Shown here piece after piece: positions 44,772-56,181 of a stretch of 64,000 nt of DNA (its first letter is position 1; every line of letters starts with the position of its first letter). Below the pieces are notes generated by a model. That model was not told the DNA's origin. It saw nothing but the letters and a program-made list of their open reading frames with translations, and made no database searches. The stretch comes from Aurelia coerulea (Eukaryota > Cnidaria > Scyphozoa > Semaeostomeae > Ulmaridae). The position numbers and the translations under genes are program-made. The stretch covers positions 5,135,501 to 5,199,500 of the forward strand of contig CM076945.1 of assembly GCA_039566865.1 (NCBI GenBank), read 5' to 3'.

Positions 44772-45193
44772 GAGGCATATGACCTTATGAATATCCTCAT
44801 CAATCAAAAAGTTCTCTTTTTGTGAAAATTCTATCTCTGATAAAAGAACGGTTCTCTTTTTAAAGAAAATTCTATCTTTAACCCCTTCCTAAGCCCAGTG
44901 GTATCGCGGTCCCTGTTTAAAACTAGCAATCCTCTTTTAGAATGTCATCAAAACTTCATCCTCATCAAAAAAAGATTTCTAAATTTGTGAAAATTCGTAA
45001 ATCTTTGAAAAAATGGGGGAAGGGGGGAACGTTAGCTCCTATCAGATGAACTTCTTATTCTTCCAAACTCTAGTGACTATGCTCCAAACAAATCATACCT
45101 TTTCCGCTTGTGATTTATTACTTGTTCATTTCCGTAGCCTCTCTTTGAATAACATTTGTGGTTTGAAGTGAGGCTGCGTTATACCTTGGCAAG

Positions 45194-48100
45194 ATGGCGA
45201 CCAAAGCAACATGTTCTGATTTCAAATCACTTGGTTTGCACCAATGGTTGATCAGACAATGTAAAGAGATGGGAATCGACAAACCAACAGATATACAGAT
45301 GAACACGATTCCGGCAATTTTGAAAGGCGAGGACTGTATTGGTCGTGCAAAGACTGGAAGTGGAAAGACCGCCGCGTTTGCCTTGCCAATTCTTCAGAGA
45401 CTTTCCGAAGATCCTTACGGCATATTTGCACTTGTCCTTACGCCAACAAGGTTTTCAACTTATTGTAGATCTAAGATATGTTTCATCTATCTCCTTGTCA
45501 AAGGATTGCATTCTTTCTTCATCAAAGAAGTTTCTATGATTGATGGTGGCAGATTTACATTCAGCAAAAAGTTGCCTCCTAGGCCTATTATTTCAAGCCA
45601 GTCAATTCAAAAGACAAATTTAACAGAATTTGACACCCACGTTTTTAAAGATTTGAGCTCTATGCTAAGTATCTTATGTGTGCTATGTGAACCAAGCACC
45701 CACATACAGTACCAGAGGGGTGAATCTGAGTGGATTGAGTGCCTATTTTTGGAAAGATGTTTGGCGCAGAAGGGCGCAGAGAGAGGAAGAACTCACCTAT
45801 TTTTGGCACACATTTCTGGGGTAGAAAGAAAAGGTCTAAAAGCAATGGGCAATTCAGTGTCTCATTGTATTAAATTATATATATCAATTATTCTTTGGCG
45901 CACAAAGTACTGTATTACACTCACAATATTTTGTGCAGATCAGTGGAGAGATTTACCCTTGGCTACAGTATATCTAGAGATCAGACTGGAAGTTTGTATT
46001 TTGCACGCGCAAGTTGAGATGGCATGTGCGTTGAAGTGTACTCAAAGTTGACATTGGCAGTTTTTACAATTGAGAGCAATAGGTTAAACAGTAAATCTTT
46101 TGTTTATTACTAACTGGGCGGCTCAGATTGAAAACCATGTATTAAGTTCTTGCGCAAGCAGGATATTGCGCCCGCCATACAAACTTTCCAGCCTGTCAGT
46201 ATATAGCTTTAAACAAATTTGATAAACATTAACCTAGGGTTTCATTAACAGATTATTGCTGTATATATTTAATTCTTCTTTTTAGGGAGCTGGCATACCA
46301 AATATCTGAGCAATTTGAAGCACTTGGCAGATCAATTGGGTTAAAAAGTGTTGTTGTTGTTGGTGGTATGGATACAATGAAACAATCTTTGAGCCTCAGC
46401 AAAAAGCCACATGTTGTTATAGCAACACCTGGACGATTAGCTGACTTATTACGTAGCAGTGACACATTTTCTCTTGACAAAATCAAGTTCCTTGTATTAG
46501 ATGAAGCTGATCGTCTGTTTGAAGATAGCTTCTCCGCTGACTTGGGTGATATCTTTGATAGAATTCCAAAAGAAAGACAGACATTACTCTTCACAGCTAC
46601 TTTGTCAGAACCAATCAGAGCACTGCAAGATGTTCAAGACAAAAAGCCTTTCTTTTATGAAGTGCAATCAGAGTGAGTTTTCTCCTGGATATTTACAGTG
46701 CTGTAGTACAGGGCATCTGGCATCCTGTACAAAAATACAAGGCTAAACTTGGCCTTGTACAGGCCAAGTTTTAGCCTTGTAGAGGGAATTTTGACCTTGT
46801 TATGACCTTGTACTAACCTTGGAAGAAAATTACAAGGCTATCAGTAAGATTCAAAGCTGCGACCAGTCTAACACAAGGTTTCCACAAGGCTTCTACAAGG
46901 CTAATTAGCATTTTTCGAGCCATTTACAAGGTTACAGCAAGGCTATTCCAGGCTATAACAAGGTTACAAGGCCATAACTACAAGGCTTGTTCATGGCTAT
47001 TACATGGCCTTGTATTTTCGTACAGGATACATTCATTCAACACAGAAAACTTTAGACAAATGAATTTTGTACAAAGTGTTTCGGACAAAAGATATCCAAA
47101 CATTTTGTCACTGAATTTCAGGCGTTTTTATGAAAATTTCGGATAACCATATGGAACAGTCACTTAATAGTTTCTTTGGCTATTTTTGTATGAAATTGCT
47201 TCATTTTAGTTTTCAAATATCCTCCCCAGAAGGTTTTGTTTAATAATCATTGTTGAGAATGATCTGTAAAGTGAATTTTGTTGAAAACATTTGTGAGCAA
47301 GACATCATAAGTGGATTACCAAGAGCGATAGGACCGTCACAGTGATACACACTTGGTGTCCTATCGCTTGTGGCTATACTGTCTAACTATATACCATGTT
47401 TCTTCTTGAATCGTACCCAAGACTACCAATAGCTAAAATGCAATTGACACTCCCAAAGTGTTTGATATTTTTAAAGTAATTTACGTCTCCCATATATTTC
47501 GTTGGTCAAGGTAGAGTGACAAATGGGCTGGCCTCTTGTCCAAAGGGGCACTTGACAGAGGAAGCATGGTAGCTGGACATCTTTTTTTAAATTTTTTATA
47601 TCACTGTTAAAACTAAAATAGAATACAATATTCTTTGCCGTCCATAGCAGAAATAGACATGACGTCATCTGGTTCTGGCTATGAACGGCACTCGACAAAT
47701 TCTTTAACAACAATCTTATCAAGCACTTTGTGTACCATGGCACCATTCCATTTTGACAGGCGGACATCTTAAAAGATATTAGGATGGGCATTGTTGTTTT
47801 TTAGATGCAGTCATAGTGCTTCCTTTTTCTTAAACTCATCAATTTTTCATTTACAGCATTGCAACTGTCACAGAGTTAGAGCAACAGTATGTCCTTGTTC
47901 CACCTCCGATGAAAGATTCTATGCTTGTGTACATCCTAAGAGAACATGCTGAGAACAAATCTGTTATCATATTCACAAGCACTTGCAGAAACTGCCAAGT
48001 TATTGCTTATATGCTGCGTAAAGTTGAGCTGTCGTGCGTTGCATTGCATTCTCTAATGTCACAAAATGACCGCTTGTCAACTTTGGCACGATTCAGAGGA

Positions 48101-48526
48101 GGGATTGCTAAGATTTTAGTCTCGACTGATGTTGCAAGTCGTGGACTAGACATTCCAATAGTTGATCTAGTGATAAATCATAACGTGCCTGCAAGTCCGA
48201 CCGACTATATACATCGTGTTGGCCGGACTGCTAGAGCTGGCAGGGGCGGGAAAGCTGTTACTTTAATGACTCAATATGACATCGAAAGGATAAAGGCAAT
48301 AGAAGAGAGAATTAACACGAAACTTGAAGAATTTGAAACCAATGAAACGGAGGCAGTGAAACTTCTAAAAGTTGTGTCAGTTGTAAGACGCGAAGTTGAA
48401 CTGAGGCTAGATGATAGTAATTTCGGAGAAAAAAGGAAAATCAATAAAAGGAAGAAAAGGCTACAAGAAAAAGAAGTGAACAATTCGAAAAAGAATAATT
48501 CAAAGATGAAGAGAAAGAAGCTGTGA
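45194..48526 (+). CDS. DDX49: DEAD-box ATP-dependent RNA helicase DDX49 (Dbp8), 3 exons, 437 aa
   Basis: Exons 45194-45450, 46286-46672 and 47857-48526 join in phase with GT/AG borders. DDX49/Dbp8 acts in the nucleolus in small-subunit rRNA processing. Motifs in order: Q motif [28 protein letters not shown], Ia TPTREL (built across the first junction), TPGR, II VLDEAD, III TATL (in place of SAT), [36 protein letters not shown], then a Lys-rich tail. Length is slightly below the human protein (about 480). The ATG at 45194 in AAGATGGCG is the only sensible start. Intron 1 stays open for about 600 bp, which could mislead ORF-based annotation. Intron 2 holds an inverted-repeat element (46724-47026). 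Confidence 0.95.
46724..47026. mobile_element. Inverted-repeat element built of CAAGG words (DDX49 intron 2)
   Basis: The ends CCTGTACAAAAATACAAGG and inverse CCTGTACGAAAATACAAGG lie inside AT on both sides. The first half carries CCTTGTA repeatedly and the second half ACAAGGCTA or ACAAGGTTA, at least 15 times in 300 bp, so the whole element can pair with itself in many registers. It has no ORF. Confidence 0.75.
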
Positions 48527-50059
48527 TATTCACTGGCATTGTATAACTTGCAGGAACATACGATAACGATAACTTTTTTATGAATTTGTTTCAACGACGA
48601 ATATAAATATCATCAACTCTTAAATGTCTGTATTATTGCTCTCAGATTTCTAGAATAGTCGACAAGACACTTGCTCACGAATACAAGCAAAACTGGATTT
48701 AAAACGAAACGCAACTGGAGCGGCGTGCATCGAAATAAGGAAACGATTACCAACCGACTTCTGGAAGTTTTCATTTGCGATAAAATCTTGAAAACAAAGG
48801 CCTCACATTCAGGGAGGGTTAGAAAATATATTTAGTACTTCAACAACTTGTTCAAAGGAAATCGACAAAAGCTGGCCAAGGCCAATTGGTAAAAATAGCT
48901 ACGGTATTTGATACTCCCGACAGGAGCCAAATATGACTTTGGCTCTGGCTGTACTGCTGAATACTTAATGTTTTAGTTGAAAAAACAAAGTTTTAAAGCA
49001 AGTTCTTCAAAGAGGTGTGGTAGTCTATTCCAGCTATTCCAACGCCCAACCTATCTCTTCATTTTTACACGCAAATTGGAACTTTTGTCCAATTTTACCA
49101 GGAAGGCTTCACAAATTTTTCAAATATATTTCGTTCAGTAAATAGTTGAAAATTGCTTTCGAAGCAAAACGCGATTCCATGTTTTAATTGTCCTCGGATA
49201 CGCTAAAGATATGTCTAAGTTGAAACGCTTTTCCTTAATTCTGTTATGGTCTTAATTTTTTAACAAAAGATCTAAACTAAATTCAGCAAACATCCTTGCA
49301 AAAATTTAGCCTGCAGTCTTCAAAGTTATTCCCATCCATCCGTGCCTACGGTTAACAGCGAAGGGAAGGGGATCCTTCGGGTTGCTTCTGACTATGGGCG
49401 ATCTACAGTACTCACGACTATTTCAAAAGCAGCTTACTGTTTACATGAATACTAACTGTAAATGTTCCCTTGACCGCCTCTAATTTCCTCAGACAGAGGA
49501 TCCTCCGTACATGTGTACATAGTCTGCAGCCGTAAAGCCTGCGGGAAAGCCTGTTTGCCACTGGGCGATAAATGTAGCGCTATGCTAGATTGATGACATT
49601 CGCCTAAGTTTTGCTCCATTGAATTGAATTACTATATTGTAGGGGTATAGCTGGGGGAATGGAGCGAAAGCAAGGACTGATGGAATAAATCTATCGCGAT
49701 GCTACACATTTTGAGTACAAGCTCCCTTTGCAAAAATTGGAAAAATAGTTGGAATCATCCTACAGTGCTTTCGCGCGCAAAACGTCTGTGGACAGTTTTC
49801 TCGGGACGTATATCGCGTCGTACTACATTTGTCATTTGTTGGAAAAAGGGCAAAAGGTTCTTTCCTTTGGTAAATTTAATACCAGCTTTTGATCTTGCTC
49901 TACTCGTCTCTTATTATTTAGATTTAAATTCTTGACTGTACTTTTCTATTCACGAGAACACCTACTTCAATTTCAGGCTTTTAATTTCAAGTTCATAAAG
50001 AGCTTTTTCTCATTTTCTTCAACATTGTCACGAGATTAGGACTCCAAGATAAATCATTT
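48527..50059. other. Intergenic between convergent DDX49 and SPIDR
   Basis: No repeat or gene recognised; the 3' untranslated regions of both convergent genes should lie here. Confidence 0.4.
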
Positions 50060-52864
50060 TCAGCAAAGTAAATGCTTTAGTCCTTCAGCAATTTTAACCT
50101 CTTGAAGTTTCAAGTGTAACATTGGTTTACTTGCATTTGTGCCATTTTCTTGCCTCCTTTGAACACAATAGCACAAACTTGGCCCAAATCTCCTTCCAAT
50201 GATGCATTCTGTGTCATACCCTCTGAATTCTGATGAAATCTGCATAGGAAGGTAATCAAAAACTGTCTTTTCTAGGAGTTTTACAGAAATAATTGCATGA
50301 CCAAGAGTGTCTGATGCCAGATACACCTCTAATTGCACATGAATTGTCCTTTTGACAACAGTATTGCAATTCCCACAATAGAAAGTGCTTTCTTTCATAG
50401 CATTGTCTGATTCTAAACCACAGTCACCACAGACTGCCCAGAATGTTGCATTATCTTCATCAAGACCCATGATTATACCTTCTACTTTGACAAGGTCATT
50501 TTCTCTGCATCCTTCAGAAACATTCTCCAATGAATCAGGTTGTCTGGAAAGCAACTCAACATACATCTGTGCAGCTACAATATGCTTGCTGTAACACTCA
50601 TTAAGATCATACTGTCCTGACCCTCTTTCTTCATTAGCACCAATTTCATTAACTACACAAATTCTTGTGTACTTGTCTGCCACAAAGTGTTGCCTTTTTA
50701 GATCACACACCAAGTCTTGCAAATAAATGACACTATCATTCTGCATCAATGATTTTGTGACAGATTTTGGCACATAGCAATTTGGTAGTTTCTCAACCAA
50801 ATAAGTTGAACTTGCATTGTTCATCATTGTCTTATTTGCTGTCTCTGTCTTGTCCAATATTTTGAAAACATACATCAGAAAATGACATTGATTTTCATCT
50901 GGACTTTCATTTCCTGGTTTAGGAAGTGTGCAAATACACTTCACATACATGGATAGTCTTATGAAATGGTTGTTTTCGGTTTCCTTTACCAAAGTATTGC
51001 ATTCTTCTGTAGGTTGCATTGTATTAACTACAGGCTTTATTTGTGACTCTTGTGCAATATTGCTCTTCTCAGTATGTGAAAACATGAAACAGAAGCCAGC
51101 CCGTGAAGTTTTCAAATCAGTATTAGCCAGGATTGTCAATATTGGTTGATCAAACATGATGTTTTTCACATCTTTCAAATGAAAATTTGTGAATGCAAGT
51201 TTTGTTCCATTAGAGCCAAAAATGTGTTCTGATAGCGGAGAGTCTATGTTTGATGCTGGAAATCTCACAATGGCAATCTTATCATTCTTATCTTTAATCA
51301 CAAGTTCAAGCTCCAATGTTGTGTTGTCTTTATCGTCAAAAACTTGCTTTACATTGTTGAGAATACTTTTATTTGAATGACCCAAAAATTTTGGTACTGC
51401 AGGCTTGGAAACTAAATTTGCTTTGATCAAAATGGCTGAAAATGAAGACAAGCCAGACAAATTGTCACAATCAAAGGTTTCACTTAATTCAAAACTCCTT
51501 GTAGCTAATCGTGTGTTTGTCCTTTCTTTGTTCTTGGCTGTTTCAATATCTCCAGATTTATGTGGAGGATATTCTGGATGTTCTATGGTATTGCAACCAA
51601 GGCAATCATATCTGCTGTTGACAGCAAACCCATCCGTAGGTATTACTGTTGTAGTTTGAAGGAGATAGGCAGACAACAGTACAATTCCTTCAACTCTTGG
51701 CACATGCACTTTCTTCCAAGGAGGATGAATTTCAAGCAGACAGTTCTCAGATATCTTGAGTCCCTTGTCAATTTCTTGGGGCAAAATTATGTGCACAGTC
51801 TTAGAATTAGCTTCAAGTGTGTTACATCTTAATATTGACAGTGAAAAGTCTTTTTCCATTGACAAAACTTGCAACAGCAAAATTTCACTACCAGTATCAC
51901 AATCATTTTCCAACTTCAGTCCCCCTTTATCAGCAGTGTGCCTCCAAAATACCAAATCAGATTTTTCTCTTGCTGAAATTTTTCTCAGTTGTTCTGTAAG
52001 ACCTCCCTTTAGATCTCTGGAACGCTTCTTTTTAGTTGAATCAATTGGCCTTTGAGTATAATCATCTATATTCTCTTCCTTTATTCTCAATTCATGTGAA
52101 TCGCTCGATTTTGGGGTAGGAGAACACTCTTCGATGATGACTTGGGAGTCAGGTTGCGTTAAGATATTTTCAGGTAGAGATCCATTCTTTGCCGGTGACT
52201 CAAATATCTCAATTTCATCAACACTATAATCTCTTGCATCACCTGGACATGCTGCTCTGGTATTATCATTCCTGGAAAGAATGCTTTGCTCATTGTTACT
52301 AGCATTTGCTTCACTACTTTTGGCAATACTTGTAATTTCTTCATTATCACTGTCAGACCAATTTATTACCTGCTCCCGCACTTGTTCGTCATCATTTACA
52401 GCTTTTGGTTTGGGCAAGTAAAGTGGGGCACTCTTTCGTCTTGCTTTCTCACTGTGATGTGACTGACAATCTGCTACTTTCTTTGATGAATCATCATCAG
52501 CACGGAATGCACCTTTGGCTTTGTTGTCCGGGAAATCTTCGTCTGAGGAGAACTCGTCAATTTTATCTTTGTTAGGCCCTCTTGCAGTTTCACCATGCCA
52601 ACCGGTTGGATTTCTCTCGTGGTGTCTAGGAAATGTCGTGAAAAGGCTTTTCCGTCTTCTCTTCGGTACTTTGACCTCCTTCCCGTCTATACTCTTTCTC
52701 TTACTTGCCTTAGCAGCTCCGGATTTAGCTGTTTCAAACTTTTGAAGCTCTTGAAATCTTCCCCACATTTTTGGGAAATGCAAAGCAAAATGATCTAACA
52801 AGAAAATTTTCCCGCCGCACGAGAACGAGGTCAAATACAAGTAGACCAAGTTCTCCAGATTCAT
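50060..52864 (-). CDS. SPIDR: SPIDR, scaffold protein of homologous recombination, single exon
   Basis: The frame encodes 934 residues without an intron. SPIDR is a nuclear protein that links BLM helicase and RAD51 in homologous recombination. Family marks seen: Ser/acid-rich disordered N-half with basic KRRRK; LKGGLTEQLRKISAREKSDL followed by FWRHT; HPPWKKVHVP; and an OB-like C-terminal part with VKVEGIIMGLDEDNATFWAV and a zinc ribbon CGDC...CGNC at about 812-833. Length is near human SPIDR (915). The first ATG is 52864, but residues 1-32 are hydrophobic and unlike a nuclear protein; a donor (AAG/GTAAGA, near 52880) and an acceptor (TTTTCTTGTTAG, near 52797) frame a possible ~80-bp 5' intron, so the real start may be the Met of MWGRFQELQKF at 52768. 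GON7 starts divergently 136 bp away. Confidence 0.85.
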   Translation of the reverse strand: MNLENLVYLYLTSFSCGGKIFLLDHFALHFPKMWGRFQELQKFETAKSGAAKASKRKSIDGKEVKVPKRRRKSLFTTFPRHHERNPTGWHGETARGPNKDKIDEFSSDEDFPDNKAKGAFRADDDSSKKVADCQSHHSEKARRKSAPLYLPKPKAVNDDEQVREQVINWSDSDNEEITSIAKSSEANASNNEQSILSRNDNTRAACPGDARDYSVDEIEIFESPAKNGSLPENILTQPDSQVIIEECSPTPKSSDSHELRIKEENIDDYTQRPIDSTKKKRSRDLKGGLTEQLRKISAREKSDLVFWRHTADKGGLKLENDCDTGSEILLLQVLSMEKDFSLSILRCNTLEANSKTVHIILPQEIDKGLKISENCLLEIHPPWKKVHVPRVEGIVLLSAYLLQTTTVIPTDGFAVNSRYDCLGCNTIEHPEYPPHKSGDIETAKNKERTNTRLATRSFELSETFDCDNLSGLSSFSAILIKANLVSKPAVPKFLGHSNKSILNNVKQVFDDKDNTTLELELVIKDKNDKIAIVRFPASNIDSPLSEHIFGSNGTKLAFTNFHLKDVKNIMFDQPILTILANTDLKTSRAGFCFMFSHTEKSNIAQESQIKPVVNTMQPTEECNTLVKETENNHFIRLSMYVKCICTLPKPGNESPDENQCHFLMYVFKILDKTETANKTMMNNASSTYLVEKLPNCYVPKSVTKSLMQNDSVIYLQDLVCDLKRQHFVADKYTRICVVNEIGANEERGSGQYDLNECYSKHIVAAQMYVELLSRQPDSLENVSEGCRENDLVKVEGIIMGLDEDNATFWAVCGDCGLESDNAMKESTFYCGNCNTVVKRTIHVQLEVYLASDTLGHAIISVKLLEKTVFDYLPMQISSEFRGYDTECIIGRRFGPSLCYCVQRRQENGTNASKPMLHLKLQEVKIAEGLKHLLC

Positions 52865-53000
52865 TACAAAAGTCTCTTACCTTCACTTACGGAGCTTTTT
52901 CACCTACAACAAATCAAGCTAAAACAGCAACAACAGCAAAATAGCATCAAGGTGCTATGTAATGAATCTTCAGGCCCCAGATTTATCATCAGAGTTCACC
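52865..53000. promoter_or_regulatory. Probable bidirectional promoter, SPIDR (minus) / GON7 (plus)
   Basis: Only 136 bp separate the two divergent ATGs (232 bp if SPIDR starts at 52768). No TATA box is evident on either strand. Head-to-head housekeeping genes this close usually share a promoter; that is inference from spacing. Confidence 0.5.
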
Positions 53001-54041
53001 ATGGCGGCGAACGTTAGCATCAAAATTGACTCAAAAACATCAACGTTGTCGTATAATTTGGACAGCAACACCAAAGGAGAAAGTATGAAGGCTTTGGTAT
53101 CTTGTTTGAAACAAATGAGAAAAGATACTGAAAAAATCCTGACTAAATTCATCACTGCAAAGGTTAACAGCAACTCAATTATTGTGACAGAAGCAGAAAC
53201 ACAGTCAGGTAACCTGAGATTTCGATACAATAGGATAGGCTATCGAAAATAGTTGATGGGTTTGTGGAAGTTGAAAAGCTTCCATTTACAAATCTAGAAG
53301 TTGCACACGCTCTTTGATGGAGTCTATGTTGTGTACGCTGTGCTGTGTACACTCTTCTACATTCTACAATAATATGCTGTGTCTGTGTCTCACTGAGTGT
53401 TTCCTTTGTTTTGTTTATTATAGACCCATACCATTGCACATTCTCTTTGAAATGAATGAACAGAATTCGGTAAAGGTGATCTATTAATAGGACAAAATAA
53501 TGCCTGTACACACTTTTGTTCAGAAAGGTAAACAATATGCATTCCCTAGTGTGCAGAGTATGGCCAGAGTTATAAGTTTGCAAAGTGTGCAGGGAAGATG
53601 CGCGCCTGGCTATTGTTTTAAAAAAGAATGGTTCTATTGTTCTTCATTTGTTATACATGAAATTGCGCGCGCATGGCATGAATAGCAGTCTGGGAGTATG
53701 GCACTTGACTTGCATATTGAAGATTTTGATAGGCCTCTAAAAATGGACAATTCTGAATGGATAATAGGGAACTAAAGAAACTTTTCTTTGGTTTGGGGCC
53801 ATCAACTTTCGATTTTCATATTTTTTAACGGCATTTGGCTCAATCCTCTATTTGCACTTAGAATCCCTTATTTTCACTGCAATTTCTCATTATTTTGTTT
53901 GCCAACAAGTCTAATTATAGAAATGTAATCACTTTTTGCTGTTTTTCAGATGAAGAAGATGATTTTGGAGGTGATGATGATGATGATGATGATGAGTCTA
54001 CTTCAGAACCTGAACAAAAGAAAGCAAAGATGGACACTTGA
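53001..54041 (+). CDS. GON7: GON7, KEOPS/EKC complex subunit, 2 exons, 99 aa
   Basis: Exons 53001-53208 and 53950-54041 join in phase. GON7 is the small, partly disordered subunit of KEOPS, which makes t6A in tRNA, bound next to LAGE3/PCC1. The protein has a short structured part (MAANVSIKIDSKTSTL, then MKALVSCLKQMRKDTEKILT) and then an acidic tail DEEDDFGGDDDDDDDDESTS ending KKAKMDT. Human GON7 has the same plan and length (100). The ATG at 53001 in CACCATGG is a strong initiation context; an in-frame ATG at 52962 would add 13 residues and is less likely. The Asp run is encoded by a GAT repeat (about 53971-53996), so its length may vary between individuals. Confidence 0.85.
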
Positions 54042-54346
54042 AATTTGGTAAGAAGCAAAATATCAGTCTCTGATGCGATGCCAGTGCCATAAGGAGAACC
54101 TGTGCTGTAAGGTTAGCAGCAGTATGGTATGTTGGAGATAAGAGGATGACCAACCTTTGTGCCCACCAATACTTCAAATGTCAGAGGAGTCTGGTTAGAT
54201 CTGTAAAAAACTTTGTATATGTACTTGCACAATTCAGTCATGTATTTTTTTTATCATTCTATGTACATAATGTTTATTATTTGCAACCACTTGTTCTCGA
54301 GCAAAATCAACTAGGAATAATTACATGCAGTTCAAGTCATACAATA

Positions 54347-54535
54347 CAGGCCTTGTGCACATTATCATGGTTTTTTCTGCCAAGAAATCTTTGAGAATGT
54401 TTCATTTCTAAAGAATTCTTCTTTAAGAACATTCAGCCTTTTATGTGGCTCAAGTATTCTTGCTAAAATGTGAAGAATTCTTGTAAATTCTTAAGAAGTG
54501 CTGTGAAGTCTTGTAATATTAATGTGCACAATGTG
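54347..54535. mobile_element. Mariner-like MITE, family C, copy 2
   Basis: Ends CAGGCCTTGTGCACATTATC and inverse CACATTGTGCACATTAATAT, with TA on both sides (54345-54346, 54536-54537). Internal AAGAATTCTT words and TTTATGTGGCTCAAGTATTC are shared with 24738-24904. Confidence 0.8.
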
Positions 54536-55146
54536 TACTGTACTTTCTTAGAGTCGGTTCCTTTGGGTGAGATATGCCAGGTTTAAAATAGAATCTGTCA
54601 AAGAGACTGCGTGTATAGTTATTGCATATTTCTTTTGCTTTGATGGCTTGACAGGAACTTCATTTACTTTGCTATTGTTTTGTAAATCTATAAAAAGACG
54701 TTGTACGATGGGTTAATGCATCTTTTGTTTGCGTAATGGCTCGAAAGGAACTTTGTGTACTTTGCTACTATCGTCCATTGTTCATTGGCAATTTTTAAAA
54801 CCAGCTTTTGTCATGTTAAATTTCAACAAATCAACGCCTTCGATTTGCTGGATTAACCAATTACAACCCAACATTTGATAACCTTGTTTAGTGAATAAGA
54901 TATCATTTTCAGAGTTGCATCGTGTTTCAACCCAGTTTGAAGGCTGTGACATCATCAAATTGCTAAATCATAACCCAGAATAGCTACAGATTTCTGCTAA
55001 CTGCATATTATAGACCGTCATGAACTATGGTTTTCTTGAAGATCATACCATGTCATATGTCAACATGAAAATATGTGTGGGTTACATGTCAGTATATGAA
55101 AACAATGAAAACCACCATCTAAGAACACTTCATCTTCTGCAATCTG

Positions 55147-56181
55147 TTACTGGGATACGCTCTGTGTTGGAAAGATCATTCTCTTTGCTGCCTTGCGAAT
55201 GTCTGTGCTTCTTAGATAGTAAATAATTGGGTTTAGTAAGCTACTTGTGAAGAACAGGAAAACAACCCAAGGCAATGCAATATTCAAGACGGCACCACAA
55301 TAAGTTGAGCAATATCTACGCAATATGCACCATACAACACTAGGCGCATAACAAATAAAGAAGCAAGCTAAAATAATGGCAATAAATCTTGCTCTGTCTT
55401 TTTCCTGCTTTTTCTTTCGTAGATCTTGAAGTTGAGTATCGTTAGCAATTTCCTCGATGGTAATTTGAGCTTTTCGTTGCTTCAAAATAACAAGGTAGAT
55501 TTTCACATAGCAGAATAATATCAAAAAGAATGGCATTACATAATGAACCAAAGTCATGTATGATGTTAACGCGCTTGCAGATGATTTTGATTTCTTTTCA
55601 ATAAATAACTCCAAGCAGAATATGCCAGTCACAAAAATTCCACTTATGATGGAAATACATATATGAGTTTTGCAAGTCGCTTTTGCTTGATATTTATAAG
55701 GATGGCATATAGCAAAGTATCTGTCTAGGCTTATCAAAATAACGAAAGTGAACGACAATCCAAAACTGATCCCCAGTAACGAAAAGAGTGCCAACCCAAG
55801 TTTGCCGTTACTTTTGCCATGACTTTTTGCTATGAAAATATTAGTCCACGATAAAGGTTGAACAATGATTCCAACGAACAGATCATTGAAACACAGGGCT
55901 CCAAGAAGCATGTTCGATGGCGTATGCAGCGTCCTTCGCTTTACTAATGTTGTCATGAATATGCAATTTGCAATCACTGACGTAACTGCAATCAAGAAAT
56001 CCAAAACCAAGAATACAGTAGCATTGATTTCTAACACCTCTGGGTTAACTCTGGATGGATGATCCATTTTATGAGATGTGCCTGCAAAAAAAGCAGTAAA
56101 AATCTCGGTTGACTTGGAGCTGTTTTCTCGTGGTATAAACCCAATCAATGTATTTCGTAAAAAAGGGTCGATTACATTCAT
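55147..56181 (-). CDS. Class A GPCR, cnidarian-type expansion member 1
   Basis: A seven-helix receptor. TM2 has FNDLFVG, TM3 ends ISLDRYFAICHPYKY, TM6 has CYAP where CWxP is usual, TM7 SLLNPIIYYL. ICL3 is short and basic (RKKKQEKDRAR). The frame opens at 56181, but an acceptor (CTTTTTTTGCAG) ends 14 bp before the internal Met of MDHPSRVNPEVLEIN (56067), and the paralog at 60069 starts at the equivalent place, so the mature transcript probably starts at 56067 after a 5' intron (306 aa). No Cys at the conserved TM3 position. Ligand unknown. Confidence 0.85.
   Translation of the reverse strand: MNVIDPFLRNTLIGFIPRENSSKSTEIFTAFFAGTSHKMDHPSRVNPEVLEINATVFLVLDFLIAVTSVIANCIFMTTLVKRRTLHTPSNMLLGALCFNDLFVGIIVQPLSWTNIFIAKSHGKSNGKLGLALFSLLGISFGLSFTFVILISLDRYFAICHPYKYQAKATCKTHICISIISGIFVTGIFCLELFIEKKSKSSASALTSYMTLVHYVMPFFLILFCYVKIYLVILKQRKAQITIEEIANDTQLQDLRKKKQEKDRARFIAIILACFFICYAPSVVWCILRRYCSTYCGAVLNIALPWVVFLFFTSSLLNPIIYYLRSTDIRKAAKRMIFPTQSVSQ

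Noticed and set aside
45194..46051. 285-codon open frame starting at the DDX49 ATG
   Set aside because: After 45450 it leaves the helicase sequence; motif Ia is completed only by splicing to 46286, so the rest is intron 1.
47321..47372. Small hairpin AGCGATAGGAC / GTCCTATCGCT
   Set aside because: An 11-bp stem with a ~28-bp loop is expected by chance in a window of this size.
50385..52798. Several plus-strand frames of 60-99 codons
   Set aside because: Shadows of SPIDR on the other strand.
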